Assembly: GCF_017875275.1 (NCBI RefSeq)
Contig: NZ_JAGGML010000001.1
Coordinates: 4,795,001-4,859,000 of the forward strand
Length of the DNA: 64,000 nt
Direction: 5' to 3'
Source: Xanthobacter flavus
Lineage (GTDB): Bacteria > Pseudomonadota > Alphaproteobacteria > Rhizobiales > Xanthobacteraceae
A program made the position numbers and the translations under genes. The notes under the pieces are model-generated. The model saw nothing but the letters and a program-made list of their open reading frames with translations. It made no database searches and was not told the DNA's origin. Shown here one piece after another: positions 10,111 through 19,108 of this stretch (within the stretch, counting starts at the first letter, position 1; every line of letters begins with the position of its first letter).

Positions 10111-10758
10111 TCATCGGCGGGCAGCGAGGCGTTTCTCTGCAATGGCAAGGTCTTCCGGCGTGTTCACGTTGAAGAACGGGTCATCCGGATGCCCTTCCCA
10201 TGCCACCGTTACGGCATTGAGGCCGTCGAGGAAAAGCCCGACTTTCAGCCGTCCCGCCTCAAGGCTTTGCCGCAGCGCGGCGCGGACCGTCACCGGCCAC
10301 AAAGCGATGACCGGATGGCGCTGTCCGCCCGACGCCGCGCATACCACCGTACCAGTCTCAAGGTGCCGTTGCGTCAGGCGCGCGATGAGGTCATCCGGCA
10401 GGAAGGGCGTGTCGGCGGGAACCGTGATCAGGCTGGACGCCGGCTCTGACCGGGCGAGATGCTCCAGCCCGGCGAGCACGCCGGCGAGCGGCCCGGGATG
10501 TCCGGCGATCGTGTCCGGCAGGACGGGCAGGACGAAGCCCTCGTAAGTCCCAGCAGGTGCGTTGGCATTGATGAGGATCTGGCCGGCCTGCGGCCGAATC
10601 CTGTCGATGACGTGGGCGATGAGGGGACGCCCGGCCAGGGGCACCAGCGGCTTTTCCGGTGCGCCCAGCGCGGGGGCGTCGATCCGCCGGCCGAGGCCGC
10701 CCGCCAGAATCAGCACGGGAGGCGGGGGGGCTGGAGTGGAGGGTCGGGTGTTGGCCAC
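10111..10758 (-). CDS. mobA: Molybdenum cofactor guanylyltransferase MobA
   Basis: 215 residues. MobA transfers GMP to molybdopterin, forming the MGD cofactor of DMSO-reductase-family enzymes. It carries the nucleotide-binding LAGGLGRRI motif near residue 18, the [15 protein letters not shown] segment, a DTPFLP metal-binding motif and the C-terminal [10 protein letters not shown] that is diagnostic for MobA. The N-terminus is Pro-rich before the Rossmann strand. No mobB or moa gene lies next to it. It is on the same strand as gltA, with 167 bp between them. Confidence 0.93.
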   Translation of the reverse strand: MANTRPSTPAPPPPVLILAGGLGRRIDAPALGAPEKPLVPLAGRPLIAHVIDRIRPQAGQILINANAPAGTYEGFVLPVLPDTIAGHPGPLAGVLAGLEHLARSEPASSLITVPADTPFLPDDLIARLTQRHLETGTVVCAASGGQRHPVIALWPVTVRAALRQSLEAGRLKVGLFLDGLNAVTVAWEGHPDDPFFNVNTPEDLAIAEKRLAARR

Positions 10759-10809
10759 GTCGGATCGCTCTCAGGGGCCCCCGACCGCGCGGGAAGGGGC
10801 GCAAAAGCA

Positions 10810-10835
10810 AACGCCCGGCGCGAGGGCCGGGCGTT
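10810..10835 (-). terminator. Terminator downstream of the GH17-GT2 gene
   Basis: A 10-bp stem AACGCCCGGC / GCCGGGCGTT with a 6-nt loop. Read on the minus strand it is followed by TTGCTTTTGC, a moderate U-tract. It lies 20 bp after the stop of the glycosyltransferase gene and before mobA. Confidence 0.7.
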
Positions 10836-10855
10836 CGGTTCAGATGCAGGGCCGC

Positions 10856-13603
10856 TCAGTCCGCGACGGCGGGCGGCGCGTTGAGGCCGAGGCGGCGGGG
10901 CACCGCCGCGAGCTTGGCGCGCACGGCCCGCCAGGTGGCGAAATCATTGAGCCGGGAAGGCTCGAAGGCACCGATGATCGCGGCGGCCACGAACGGCAGG
11001 CTCTGCACCAAGAGGGCGATGCCGTAGAGGTTGATCTCGCGGATGTGGCGCCAGTCGTTGGAGGTCTTCACGATGGCGGAGCCCGGCAGGTTGTTCGCCA
11101 CCAGCATGTAGGTGCCGGCTGCGATCAGGAGACCGCCGATGATCGCCTCGGGCAGCGCCGGGAAGGAGCGCGCCGCGCCGGCCAGCCAGTTGTTGCCCTT
11201 GGCGGTCCGGGCGAACGCCAGGTCCTTGTAGCGGAAGCCGTCGAACACCGCCTTCGCCACCGTGAACTGTACCGCGCTCGCGGCCACCGCCGCGCCGAGC
11301 ATGCGCATCGGCGTGGTCTCCACCCTGAGGCGATACAGGCTGATGAAGTGCAGCACGTACACCAGGAAGGTGATGAGGATGGGCAGCGTCAGCACATGGG
11401 CCGGCACCGAGATGGAGAAGTAGGCGACGAAGGGCACGAACAGCAGGGACGCGATGGCCATGAAGGCGCCCACCGATTCCGAGCCAAGCCAGGAGATCCA
11501 GCCGAGCACGAAGTGCCGCTTCTGGGCCGTGGTCAGGCGAGAGTTGCCCGGGAGGAACCGGCGCCAGTGCTTCTTGATGATCTGGAAGCCGCCATAGGCC
11601 CAGCGATGGCGCTGCTTCTTGAACGCCTCGAACGAGTCGGGCAGCAGGCCATAGCCGTAGCGCTTGCGGGTATAATGGGTCTTCCAGCCGTTCTCGGCGA
11701 TGGACAGGCCGAGGTCGGTGTCCTCGCAGATGGTGTCGGATGACCAGTTGCCGGCCTCCACCATGGCGGCGCGACGGATAAGGCACATCGTGCCGTGGAC
11801 GACGATCGCGTCATCCTCGTTGCGCTGGACCATGCCGATGTCGAAGAAGCCGGCATATTCGGCGTTCATCGCCTCGTGCAGCGGGCTGCGCTCGCCGTCG
11901 CGATGATCCTGCGGCGCCTGGACGAGGCCCACGGTCGGATCGTCGAAGGCAGGCACGAGGTCCTTCAGCCAGTCGGGCGTCACCACATAGTCCGCGTCGA
12001 TCACGCCGATGATCTCGGCATCGGGGGCGGTGGCGTCGAGGGCGATGCGCAGGGCGCCGGCCTTGAAGCCCGCCACCTTCTCGGCGTTGATGAACTTGAT
12101 GTGGTCGCCGAGCTTGGCGCAGTGCTCGCGCACCGGCTCCACCATCGCCGGGTCCGGCGTGTTGTTGACGATGATGATCGCCTCGTAGTTGGGATACTCC
12201 AGCCGGGCGAGGGCATCGATGGTCTGGATCAGCATCTCCGGCGGCTCGCGATAGGCGGGCACGTGGATGGAGACCTTGGGGAAGCGCGAGGGCGCGGCGT
12301 GCGCCTGCTCCTCGACGAGGCGCTTGGGGCCGCTGCCGAAGGCAACCGCCGCCAGCTCCTCGATGCGATAGAGCAGCACGAACACCAGCGGCACCAGCAT
12401 CACCACGCTCAGCGCCAGGGTGAGGTAGTCACCGCCGCTCACATAATGGTTCAGCCAGTAGTCCACCACCAGGGCCAGCCACGCGGCGACGCCATTGGCG
12501 GAGGCGGCCAGCACGAGGCCTTGCGTCATGGTGAGGTCACGCATCCGCAGCAGCGGCAGGGTGAAGAGCACGCCCAGCAGCAGCGCCAGAATGGCGGTCT
12601 GGTTGTAGGTCTTCTCGAAGATCGGGCCGGTGAGGGGGAACTTCAGGGTGCGGTCGGCATCGAACACGCCCCAGTACTGACCCACGGAGCCTTCGTTCTG
12701 CTTCTTGGGCAGGTCGAACGCCTCGATGATGTTGTACTCGATGCCCAGCGCATCGGCGCGGGCGACGAAATTGCGGATGATCTTGGCCTGCTCCATGGGA
12801 TCAGGCACGGAGGCGCCGCGGTTGTAGCCGTGCGAGGGCCAGCCGAACTCGCCGATCACGATGCGCTTGCCGGGGTAGGCTGCGCGCAGGCGGTTGTAGG
12901 CGTTGATGGAATAGTCGACCACCTGGTCCGCCGGCACGTCCTCCCAGTAGGGCAGGATGTGGGCGAGGATGAAGTCCACGGAAGCCACCAGCTCACCGGC
13001 GTCCGGCTCCAGCCAGGTGTTCCAGATTTCGCCGGTGCTCACCGGCACGTTGACCTGACGCTTCACCTTGCGGATGACGGCGGCCAGCTCCGGCTTCGTC
13101 ATGTCGCCGCGCAGGATGGTCTCGTTACCGACGATGACCGCGTTCACGTTGCGGTTCTGGCGGGAGACCTTGACCACGTTCTCAAGCTCGCGGTCGTTCC
13201 CGTCCTTGGCGAGAACCATTTCGCCGGTCTTCTTGTCCTTCACCTTGATCTGTTCGCCGGTCTTCGGATCGACCTCGCGATTGAGCCAGGCGCCGGCGGT
13301 CACGCGCAGGCCTTGCTCGGCCGCGATGGGGGCGATCAGTTCCTTGCCGTTGGTGGAGGAATAGGTGCGCACGCCGCGGCTGTAGGGCGCGACCACCGCC
13401 ATGTCCGAACGGACCTGAGCCTCGGTGGTGGGCGCGTCGCCCTCCGGGCTCATGTCGCGCGAGAAGGGCGCGAAAGACAGGCTCTGAAAGCGGTCCGTGA
13501 TGTTCGGAGCGCTTGCCTCAGGACGCATGGAAAGCCACATCGCGGCGTGGAACGAAGTCACAACCGCAATGACCGCTGCCGCAGCAGCAAGACCGGGACG
13601 CAT
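10856..13603 (-). CDS. GH17 domain - GT2 fusion membrane protein, probable beta-glucan synthase
   Basis: 915 residues from ATG 13603 (a GTG at 13615 is an alternative start). A signal-anchor helix lies at 1-28. Residues about 40-330 are a periplasmic GH17 (beta-1,3-glucanase-like) domain with catalytic-Glu motifs VGNE (Glu161) and GEFGWPS (Glu252). Membrane helices lie at about 335-415. A processive GT2 domain follows: VSIHVPAYREPP, the DAD metal motif (536-538), CEDTD (627-630) and QRHRW (664-668). More helices lie to the C-terminus. The combination resembles Bradyrhizobium proteins for cyclic beta-(1,3)(1,6)-glucans (NdvB/NdvC type). It probably polymerises glucan through the inner membrane while the GH17 domain cleaves or transfers it. 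The exact product is inferred. Confidence 0.85.
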   Translation of the reverse strand: MRPGLAAAAAVIAVVTSFHAAMWLSMRPEASAPNITDRFQSLSFAPFSRDMSPEGDAPTTEAQVRSDMAVVAPYSRGVRTYSSTNGKELIAPIAAEQGLRVTAGAWLNREVDPKTGEQIKVKDKKTGEMVLAKDGNDRELENVVKVSRQNRNVNAVIVGNETILRGDMTKPELAAVIRKVKRQVNVPVSTGEIWNTWLEPDAGELVASVDFILAHILPYWEDVPADQVVDYSINAYNRLRAAYPGKRIVIGEFGWPSHGYNRGASVPDPMEQAKIIRNFVARADALGIEYNIIEAFDLPKKQNEGSVGQYWGVFDADRTLKFPLTGPIFEKTYNQTAILALLLGVLFTLPLLRMRDLTMTQGLVLAASANGVAAWLALVVDYWLNHYVSGGDYLTLALSVVMLVPLVFVLLYRIEELAAVAFGSGPKRLVEEQAHAAPSRFPKVSIHVPAYREPPEMLIQTIDALARLEYPNYEAIIIVNNTPDPAMVEPVREHCAKLGDHIKFINAEKVAGFKAGALRIALDATAPDAEIIGVIDADYVVTPDWLKDLVPAFDDPTVGLVQAPQDHRDGERSPLHEAMNAEYAGFFDIGMVQRNEDDAIVVHGTMCLIRRAAMVEAGNWSSDTICEDTDLGLSIAENGWKTHYTRKRYGYGLLPDSFEAFKKQRHRWAYGGFQIIKKHWRRFLPGNSRLTTAQKRHFVLGWISWLGSESVGAFMAIASLLFVPFVAYFSISVPAHVLTLPILITFLVYVLHFISLYRLRVETTPMRMLGAAVAASAVQFTVAKAVFDGFRYKDLAFARTAKGNNWLAGAARSFPALPEAIIGGLLIAAGTYMLVANNLPGSAIVKTSNDWRHIREINLYGIALLVQSLPFVAAAIIGAFEPSRLNDFATWRAVRAKLAAVPRRLGLNAPPAVAD

Positions 13604-13727
13604 GGCGAGGCCCACCCATAGGGGAAGTCGGAACCTAACGCTGGCTTAGGGCACAGGTTCCAAAGGACGTTTTCAGAGGATTTACGAGAACGAACCGAGG
13701 CACCCTTTCGACCTGCCCCTAGGTCGA

Positions 13728-13762
13728 CATTGCAGCGTTAACGGTAAATTTACGCTGCAATG
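13728..13762. promoter_or_regulatory. Inverted repeat upstream of the glucan synthase gene
   Basis: A perfect 11-bp inverted repeat (CATTGCAGCGT / ACGCTGCAATG) with a 13-nt AT-rich spacer, inside a 253-bp gap between two minus-strand genes. It could be an operator or promoter element for the GH17-GT2 gene, or a hairpin ending the upstream gene; no T-run follows on either side. Confidence 0.4.
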
Positions 13763-13856
13763 CATCGAGACACTAACACTCTCACGCAGAGAGATAAATC
13801 CCGATCATGGCGCCTCTTCGACGTCGCTGCGTCAGCCGGGTGTCTGCGCCATGATC

Positions 13857-14369
13857 TTATTGTTGCGCTGCGCCACCTGGAGCCGGGGCGGCGGCAGGTG
13901 CGGCACCGGCCGCAGAGGCCGGGGCGGCGGCAGCGGCGACGTAATCGGGGTTCACCCAGCACTGCTGGGCGCGCGCATCGACCCGCTCGCGGGCCTTGGT
14001 GTCGATCTTGCCCTGCCGCACGAGGCAGCGGACGGCCACCTTCAGATGCTCGGTGGGGCAGCCGAAGCGCTCGTAGAATTCCAGGTGGCGCCGCGCGGTG
14101 TCCACGTCGTCGTTCCAGATCAGTGCGGCGATCCGCCGCCCGGTGAAGACGCATTCGGGCAGGCCGGCAGCACCGGGAAGCTTGGCTGCCTCGTTGAACT
14201 CCTCGACCGAACGGCGCTGGTCGGCTGCAGCCTTCTGCTCGGGGGTCATTTGCTGCTCCGCCGGCGGCTTCTGGTCGGCCGGCTGGTTCTGGGCCGAGGC
14301 CGGCGAGAGGCACGCGAAAACGATTGCGGCCGCGAGCAGCGGGAGGCGGTAGGGGTGCATGAGGATCAT
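13857..14369 (-). CDS. Small secreted protein, probable beta-glucan biosynthesis accessory protein
   Basis: 170 residues from ATG 14369 (14360 also possible). A signal peptide ends at SPASAQ. A Gln/Pro/Ala-rich linker follows, then a compact domain with four Cys (CVFTGRRI, FGCPTEHL, VRCLVRQ, QQCWVNP) that may form two disulfides in the periplasm, then an Ala/Pro-rich tail. I recall similar proteins annotated as beta-1,3/beta-1,6-glucan biosynthesis proteins beside ndvB/ndvC-like genes in Bradyrhizobiaceae. That, and its place between two GH17 genes, suggests a role in glucan modification or export. A longer frame exists upstream, but the signal peptide fixes the start. Confidence 0.65.
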   Translation of the reverse strand: MILMHPYRLPLLAAAIVFACLSPASAQNQPADQKPPAEQQMTPEQKAAADQRRSVEEFNEAAKLPGAAGLPECVFTGRRIAALIWNDDVDTARRHLEFYERFGCPTEHLKVAVRCLVRQGKIDTKARERVDARAQQCWVNPDYVAAAAAPASAAGAAPAAAPAPGGAAQQ

Positions 14370-14578
14370 GATCTCGAGAAAATGGTCGGCGGGCGCCGCG
14401 CCCGACACCCTAGGAGAAGGAAGTGATTTTGTCAGCATGACGGCGCGTTCTTCGGCACATGCCGTTTGGTAAGGGTAACGGGCCCCCTGGAGTTCCCGGC
14501 GCCCGCAGGCGGAGGCTTCACACCGCCCGCCCAAGGCTCTATGTGGCGCGGGGGAACACCTTCACCCCTGGAGACGAG

Positions 14579-16204
14579 ATGCCTTCCTTTGTGCGGCTGC
14601 CTCTGGTGCTGGCGCTCCTGGTCTGCGGGCTCATCGCCGGCCTGTGGACCTATCTCGGCCGCCCCGAGGAGATGCCTCCGTCGCCGCTGGCCGCGGGCGA
14701 GAAATTGCCGTGCGTTTCCTACGCCCCGTTCCGCGACGGGCAGTCGCCGTTCCAGAAGGGGCTGGTGATTCCCGAGGCGCAGATCGAGGAGGATTTCGTC
14801 CGCCTCGCGCAGATCACGTCCTGCGTGCGCACCTATTCCATTGAAATGGGGCTCGACAAGGCGCCCGCGCTCGCCCGCAAGCATGGCCTCACCATGCTCC
14901 TCGGCATCTGGCTCGGCCCGGACGCCGAGCGCAACCGTGTCGAACTCGATACGGGCATCCGCCTCGCCAAGGAAAATCCGGATGTGGTTAAGGGCGTGGT
15001 GGTCGGCAACGAAGTGCTGCTGCGCGGCGAGATGTCGGCGACCGAGCTTGCCAGCGTGCTCGCCCGCGTGAAGCGCGAGGTGGGGACGGTGCCCGTCACC
15101 TATGCCGACGTGTGGGAGTTCTGGGAGCGCAACAAGGGCCTCACCGAGAACGTGGATTTCGTCACCATCCACATCCTGCCCTATTGGGAGGACCTGCCCG
15201 TCTCCGCCGAGGATGCCGGCCCGCATGTGGATGAAATCCGCCAGCGCATGGCCGAGGAATTTCCCGGCAAGGAGATCCTGATCGGCGAGACCGGCTGGCC
15301 CAGCGCCGGGCGCATGCGCGAGGATGCGCTGCCCTCGCCGGCCAATCAGGCCCGGGTGATGCACGACGTGGTGGCCCTGGCCAAGCGCCAGGGCTATCGG
15401 GTCAATGTCATCGAGGCCTTCGACCAGCCCTGGAAGCGGCGGAGCGAGGGTACGGTGGGCGGCCACTGGGGCGTGATCGACGCCGGCACGCGCCTGCCCA
15501 AGTTCGCCTGGGGCCAGCCGGTGGAGGATTTCCCCGGCTGGCGCACGCACATCGTCGTGGGCCTCCTGTCCGTCGCTGCGGTGTTCGGCGCGGCCTTCGC
15601 CGCCGCCCGCCGCCGCCCGGAGCCAGTGCGGCCGCTGGAATGGTACGCCGTCGCCCTCATCGCCTTGTTCGGCGGGGCGACGCTCGGTGCCGCGCTCTCC
15701 GCGCTGCCGCTGGAAAGCCTCGGCTTCGTCGGCTGGCTGCGCAACGGCCTCATCTTCGCTGCCGCCGCCGGTGCCATGGTGGTGATGCCGTCGGTGATCG
15801 TGCGCGGGCAGGGGCTCGCCCCCTTCTCGGTGGCGCTCGATTCCCGCCGCTGGTCCGTGGCGTCCGGCGCTGCCATCGCCTCCGCCGCGGTGCTGGCGTT
15901 CGCCACGGTCGCGGTGGGCTCGATCGCGTTCGAGCTGGTGTTCGATCCGCGCTACAAGGATTTCCCGGTGTTCCCGCTCACCGCGCTGGTCGCGGCGGTG
16001 GCAGCGCCGCTGCTGGTGCGGCGGGCGGATCGCGATGGCGCCGGCCTCGGCGAACTGATCGCCATGTGGGGCTTCTTGTTGGCGGGCGTCTATGTGCCGC
16101 TCAACGAGACCCTCGCCAACTGGCAGGCGGCCTGGTTCGGCGCGCTCTGCCTCGTCATGGCCTTCACGCTGTGGCGGGTCCAGGCCGTGCAAAGGAGAGG
16201 ATGA
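14579..16204 (+). CDS. Membrane-anchored GH17 (beta-1,3-glucanase/transglycosylase-like) protein
   Basis: 541 residues from ATG 14579, preceded by GGAGACGAG. An N-terminal signal-anchor helix (about 5-24) precedes a GH17 domain (about 40-340) with VGNE (Glu145) and GETGWPS (Glu237) as the catalytic pair. A C-terminal half of about six to eight hydrophobic helices follows (340-535). The GH17 domain is clearly paralogous to that of the divergent GH17-GT2 gene (same HILPYWED segment and WG region). This one lacks the GT2 domain, so it likely trims, branches or cyclises the glucan made next door. The 3' end overlaps the convergent gene at 16164 by 41 bp. Confidence 0.75.
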   Translation: MPSFVRLPLVLALLVCGLIAGLWTYLGRPEEMPPSPLAAGEKLPCVSYAPFRDGQSPFQKGLVIPEAQIEEDFVRLAQITSCVRTYSIEMGLDKAPALARKHGLTMLLGIWLGPDAERNRVELDTGIRLAKENPDVVKGVVVGNEVLLRGEMSATELASVLARVKREVGTVPVTYADVWEFWERNKGLTENVDFVTIHILPYWEDLPVSAEDAGPHVDEIRQRMAEEFPGKEILIGETGWPSAGRMREDALPSPANQARVMHDVVALAKRQGYRVNVIEAFDQPWKRRSEGTVGGHWGVIDAGTRLPKFAWGQPVEDFPGWRTHIVVGLLSVAAVFGAAFAAARRRPEPVRPLEWYAVALIALFGGATLGAALSALPLESLGFVGWLRNGLIFAAAAGAMVVMPSVIVRGQGLAPFSVALDSRRWSVASGAAIASAAVLAFATVAVGSIAFELVFDPRYKDFPVFPLTALVAAVAAPLLVRRADRDGAGLGELIAMWGFLLAGVYVPLNETLANWQAAWFGALCLVMAFTLWRVQAVQRRG

Positions 16205-16562
16205 GCATCATCGCCGCCAGCGCGCCGGCGACCTCGTTATGGAAGACGAGGGCGAAGCTCGCGAACACCATGCCCACGGAGAAGGTGGCGAGGCCCGGCG
16301 CCAGGAGCTGGATCAGCGCCACCACCAGAGCCACGCCGCCGAACACGTTCCACAGCGACAGCGCCAGCACGGCGGCGCGGCCGTAGCAGCCGGAACTCTC
16401 CAGCCCCGCCTCGCAGGCGAGGGACACGAGGGTCGGCTCCACCACCATGTAGCGCATGTAAAGCGCCCAGCCGACGGCGCCCATGCCCAGCGGAATCATC
16501 CAGTTGAGTGTGCGCGGCCCGGGGCGGAAGAGCGGGCGCTCGGAATAGGGCAGGGTGGTCAT
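16164..16562 (-). CDS. Conserved membrane protein of unknown function
   Basis: 132 residues, from an ATG at 16562 with a GGAGAT motif about ten bases upstream. Three or four hydrophobic helices are predicted (about 20-40, 60-85, 88-107, 108-126), with a Cys pair in the first loop (LACEAG, SSGCYG). No family recognised. A start at 16601 would add 13 residues but lacks a Shine-Dalgarno. It is convergent with the GH17 membrane protein gene, and their coding ends overlap by 41 bp. Its place next to the glucan locus may point to an envelope role, but nothing proves it. Confidence 0.6.
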   Translation of the reverse strand: MTTLPYSERPLFRPGPRTLNWMIPLGMGAVGWALYMRYMVVEPTLVSLACEAGLESSGCYGRAAVLALSLWNVFGGVALVVALIQLLAPGLATFSVGMVFASFALVFHNEVAGALAAMMLILSFARPGPATA

Positions 16563-16807
16563 CTGGCGATATCTCCGTCCGGCCGGCGGGTGCGCGTTCA
16601 TAATGACATGTTCGCCACGGGGTCCAGCGAAAAGGGCGGATCGCCGGCTGAAGGCTTCACAAACGTCCCTGGGATCACTAGACGCAGCGGGAGGCGCCTG
16701 CCCCTCCGCCGCCATGCGGAGCGGCCGGCGCCGCATCCCCAGAGCCCATGCCCGCATCCGCGACGGAAGCGGGCGTCCGTACCCGTCCTACCCTTCGGGA
16801 GGAGCCC

Positions 16808-18238
16808 ATGCGCGACGATGCTGATCCGGCCGCCGCACTGGCTGGTGCCCAGACCAGGGCCGAGGGCGCGGCCCTGAGCGTGCGCGACGAGGAGGGCAAT
16901 CTCTCGGACGCCTTCCGCTCCCGCGTGCAGGAGGCCATCGCCGCGCGCGACGTGGATGGGCTCAAGGCGGTCACCGGCGATCTGCACGAAGCCGACATGG
17001 GCGACCTCATCGAGGAGCTGGACGCCGACGAGCGGCGCCGGCTCATCGAGATGCTGGGGCCGGCGTTCGACTTCACCGCCTTGACCGAGCTGGACGAGAC
17101 GGTCCGCGTCTCCATCCTGCGCAGCCTCTCGCCGATCACCGTCGCCCGCGGCATGCGGGACCTCGATTCGGACGATGCGGTCTACATCCTCGAGGATCTC
17201 GACGAGGATGAAATGGCCACGGTGCTGGAGCACCTGCCGGCGCCGGAGCGGGTGGCCCTGCAGCGCTCTCTCGACTATCCGGAAGAAAGCGCCGGCCGGC
17301 GCATGCAGACCGAGTTCATCGCTGTCCCGCCCTTCTGGACCGTCGGCCGCACCATCGACTACATGCGCGAGACCGCCGACCTGCCGGACACCTTCTACGA
17401 GGTGTTCGTGGTGGACCCCGCCTATCGCCTCGTCGGCTCCGTGCCCCTCGACCGGCTGCTGCGCACCCGCCGCCCGGTGCTGATGAGCGCGGTGAAGGCC
17501 GAGCAGGCCAAGGTGGTCAAGGCCTCCGAGGACCAGGAGGACGTGGCGCGCATGTTCGAGCGCTACAACCTCGTCTCCGCCCCGGTGGTGGACGATGCCG
17601 GGCGGCTCGTCGGCGTCATGACCATCGACGACGTGGTGGACGTGATCCAGGAAGAGGCGGACGAAGACCTGCGCGCCCTCGGCGGCGTGCGCAGCGACGA
17701 GGAATTGTCCGATACTGTGGCCTTCACCGCGCGCAGCCGCCTGCCGTGGCTGGTGGTGAACCTGGGTACGGCCTTCGTCTCCGCCTCCATCATCAGCCTG
17801 TTCGAGGGCACCATCGAGAAGATGGTGGCGCTCGCCATCCTCATGCCCATCGTCGCCTCCATGGGCGGCAATGCCGGCACCCAGACCATGACGGTGGCGG
17901 TGCGCGCGCTCGCCACCAAGGAATTGTCCAGCCATAACGCCCGCCGCATCGTCTCGCGCGAGGTCCTGGTGGGGCTGGTGAATGGCACGACGCTCGCCTG
18001 CCTGCTCGGGGTCATCGCCGGGTTCTGGTTCGCCAACGTGCATCTCGGCGTGGTGATCTCCTCGGCGCTGATCCTGAACATGATCGCGGCCGGCCTGTTC
18101 GGCATCCTCATTCCCCTGGCCATCTCGAAGCTCAAGCTCGATCCGGCGGTCGCCTCGGGCGTGTTCGTGACGATGGTGACGGACACGGTGGGATTCTTCG
18201 CCTTCCTCGGCCTCGCCACATGGTGGTTCGCCACTTGA
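16808..18238 (+). CDS. mgtE: Magnesium transporter MgtE
   Basis: 476 residues. MgtE is a Mg2+-gated channel in the inner membrane. The acidic N-domain (about 30-140) is followed by a CBS pair (about 145-270, with VGVMTIDDVVDVIQEEADED at the end). Five membrane helices follow, containing the pore-forming MPIVASMGGNAGTQ signature near residue 350. The start at 16808 was preferred over 16748 because GGGAGGAG lies just upstream and the length then fits the family. No M-box leader was recognised upstream, consistent with control through the protein's own Mg2+-sensing domain. Confidence 0.95.
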   Translation: MRDDADPAAALAGAQTRAEGAALSVRDEEGNLSDAFRSRVQEAIAARDVDGLKAVTGDLHEADMGDLIEELDADERRRLIEMLGPAFDFTALTELDETVRVSILRSLSPITVARGMRDLDSDDAVYILEDLDEDEMATVLEHLPAPERVALQRSLDYPEESAGRRMQTEFIAVPPFWTVGRTIDYMRETADLPDTFYEVFVVDPAYRLVGSVPLDRLLRTRRPVLMSAVKAEQAKVVKASEDQEDVARMFERYNLVSAPVVDDAGRLVGVMTIDDVVDVIQEEADEDLRALGGVRSDEELSDTVAFTARSRLPWLVVNLGTAFVSASIISLFEGTIEKMVALAILMPIVASMGGNAGTQTMTVAVRALATKELSSHNARRIVSREVLVGLVNGTTLACLLGVIAGFWFANVHLGVVISSALILNMIAAGLFGILIPLAISKLKLDPAVASGVFVTMVTDTVGFFAFLGLATWWFAT

Positions 18239-18320
18239 CCGGCCCGGCTTGCATTCCCCTGCGTTCTCCTCAACAAGAAGGCGCGCCGGCGGGTGCCGGG
18301 ACGTGGTGAAGGGTGAGCGG

Positions 18321-18617
18321 ATGCGGACCAAGACGTGGACGACCTCGTGGAACATGGCGGCGATGACAGTGGCCGCAGGGCTCCTCTCGACGGCTCCCGC
18401 CTTCGCCGACAAGGCCGCCGCTGATCGTTGCGCGGCCAAGCTCTCCACCGATGCCCGCGCGATCTACGTGGCGAGCGCGCCCCTGCTGGTGAAGGGTGCC
18501 GACGGCCGGGCCGTGGTGACCGACCAGACCCGCTCGCTGGTGCTTTCCGGCAAGGTGAGCCACCTCACCGCCGCCGAATCGGCGCAGGCGGCGGCGGAAT
18601 GCCTGATCCTGCGCTGA
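18321..18617 (+). CDS. Small secreted hypothetical protein
   Basis: 98 residues. The ATG at 18321 follows GAAGGGTGAGCGG. A signal peptide ends near STAPAFA. The mature part is about 65 residues with two Cys (DRCAAKL, AECLILR) that could pair. No family recognised. The pattern (signal peptide, short Ala-rich domain with terminal Cys residues) occurs in many small rhizobial periplasmic proteins. It follows mgtE by 82 bp on the same strand, but a shared transcript is not established. Confidence 0.6.
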   Translation: MRTKTWTTSWNMAAMTVAAGLLSTAPAFADKAAADRCAAKLSTDARAIYVASAPLLVKGADGRAVVTDQTRSLVLSGKVSHLTAAESAQAAAECLILR

Positions 18618-18729
18618 GGCGTTGAGGTCCGGCGCGGCACCGTGTTCGGTTGCCTCGCCCGCGCGGCTTTATTATAGACGAAAGGGGCCGCCCGGCTGGG
18701 GCCGCCCGGCATTCTGACGGGTTCGAACC

Positions 18730-19035
18730 ATGGTCGCTCGCATCTACAAGCCGTCGCGCAACGCCATGCAGTCCGGCGTGGCGAAGACCAAGCACTGGGT
18801 GCTCGATTACGAGCCGGAGCACGCCCGTCGCGTGGAGCCGCTGATGGGCTACACCTCCTCGGCCGACATGCGCAGCCAGATCCACCTGTCCTTCGAGACG
18901 AAGGAAGAGGCCGTGGCCTATTGCGAGAAGCGCGGCATCCCCTACCGGGTGTCCGAGCCGCATGAGGCCGGCCGCCGCCGCATGGCCTATTCCGACAATT
19001 TCGCCTTCAACCGCAGCGGCCAGTGGACCCACTGA
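18730..19035 (+). CDS. ETC complex I subunit (NDUFS4/18-kDa-like)
   Basis: 101 residues. Matches the ETC complex I conserved-region family, the bacterial counterpart of mitochondrial NDUFS4. It begins MVARIYKPSRNAMQSG, has TKHWVLDYEPE, the motif Y-S-S-DM-SQIHLSF and ends in YSDNFAFNR. This accessory NADH:ubiquinone oxidoreductase subunit is characteristic of alphaproteobacteria and usually lies away from the nuo operon, as here. Neighbours (mgtE, tRNA-Arg) are unrelated. Confidence 0.92.
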   Translation: MVARIYKPSRNAMQSGVAKTKHWVLDYEPEHARRVEPLMGYTSSADMRSQIHLSFETKEEAVAYCEKRGIPYRVSEPHEAGRRRMAYSDNFAFNRSGQWTH

Positions 19036-19108
19036 GCCGGCTGCGTTCCGATCCCCATCGGGAAAGGCGCTTCCGCTGTGCGGCCGCCCGCCGTAAAAGG
19101 CGGATCGA

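Noticed and set aside
11795-13621. Plus-strand frame of 608 codons across the GH17-GT2 gene
   Set aside because: Antisense shadow rich in His, Asp and Gly; the minus-strand protein has intact catalytic motifs.
14432-16192. Minus-strand frame of 586 codons opposite the GH17 membrane protein
   Set aside because: Antisense shadow without domain motifs; the plus-strand frame has signal anchor, GH17 motifs and helices.
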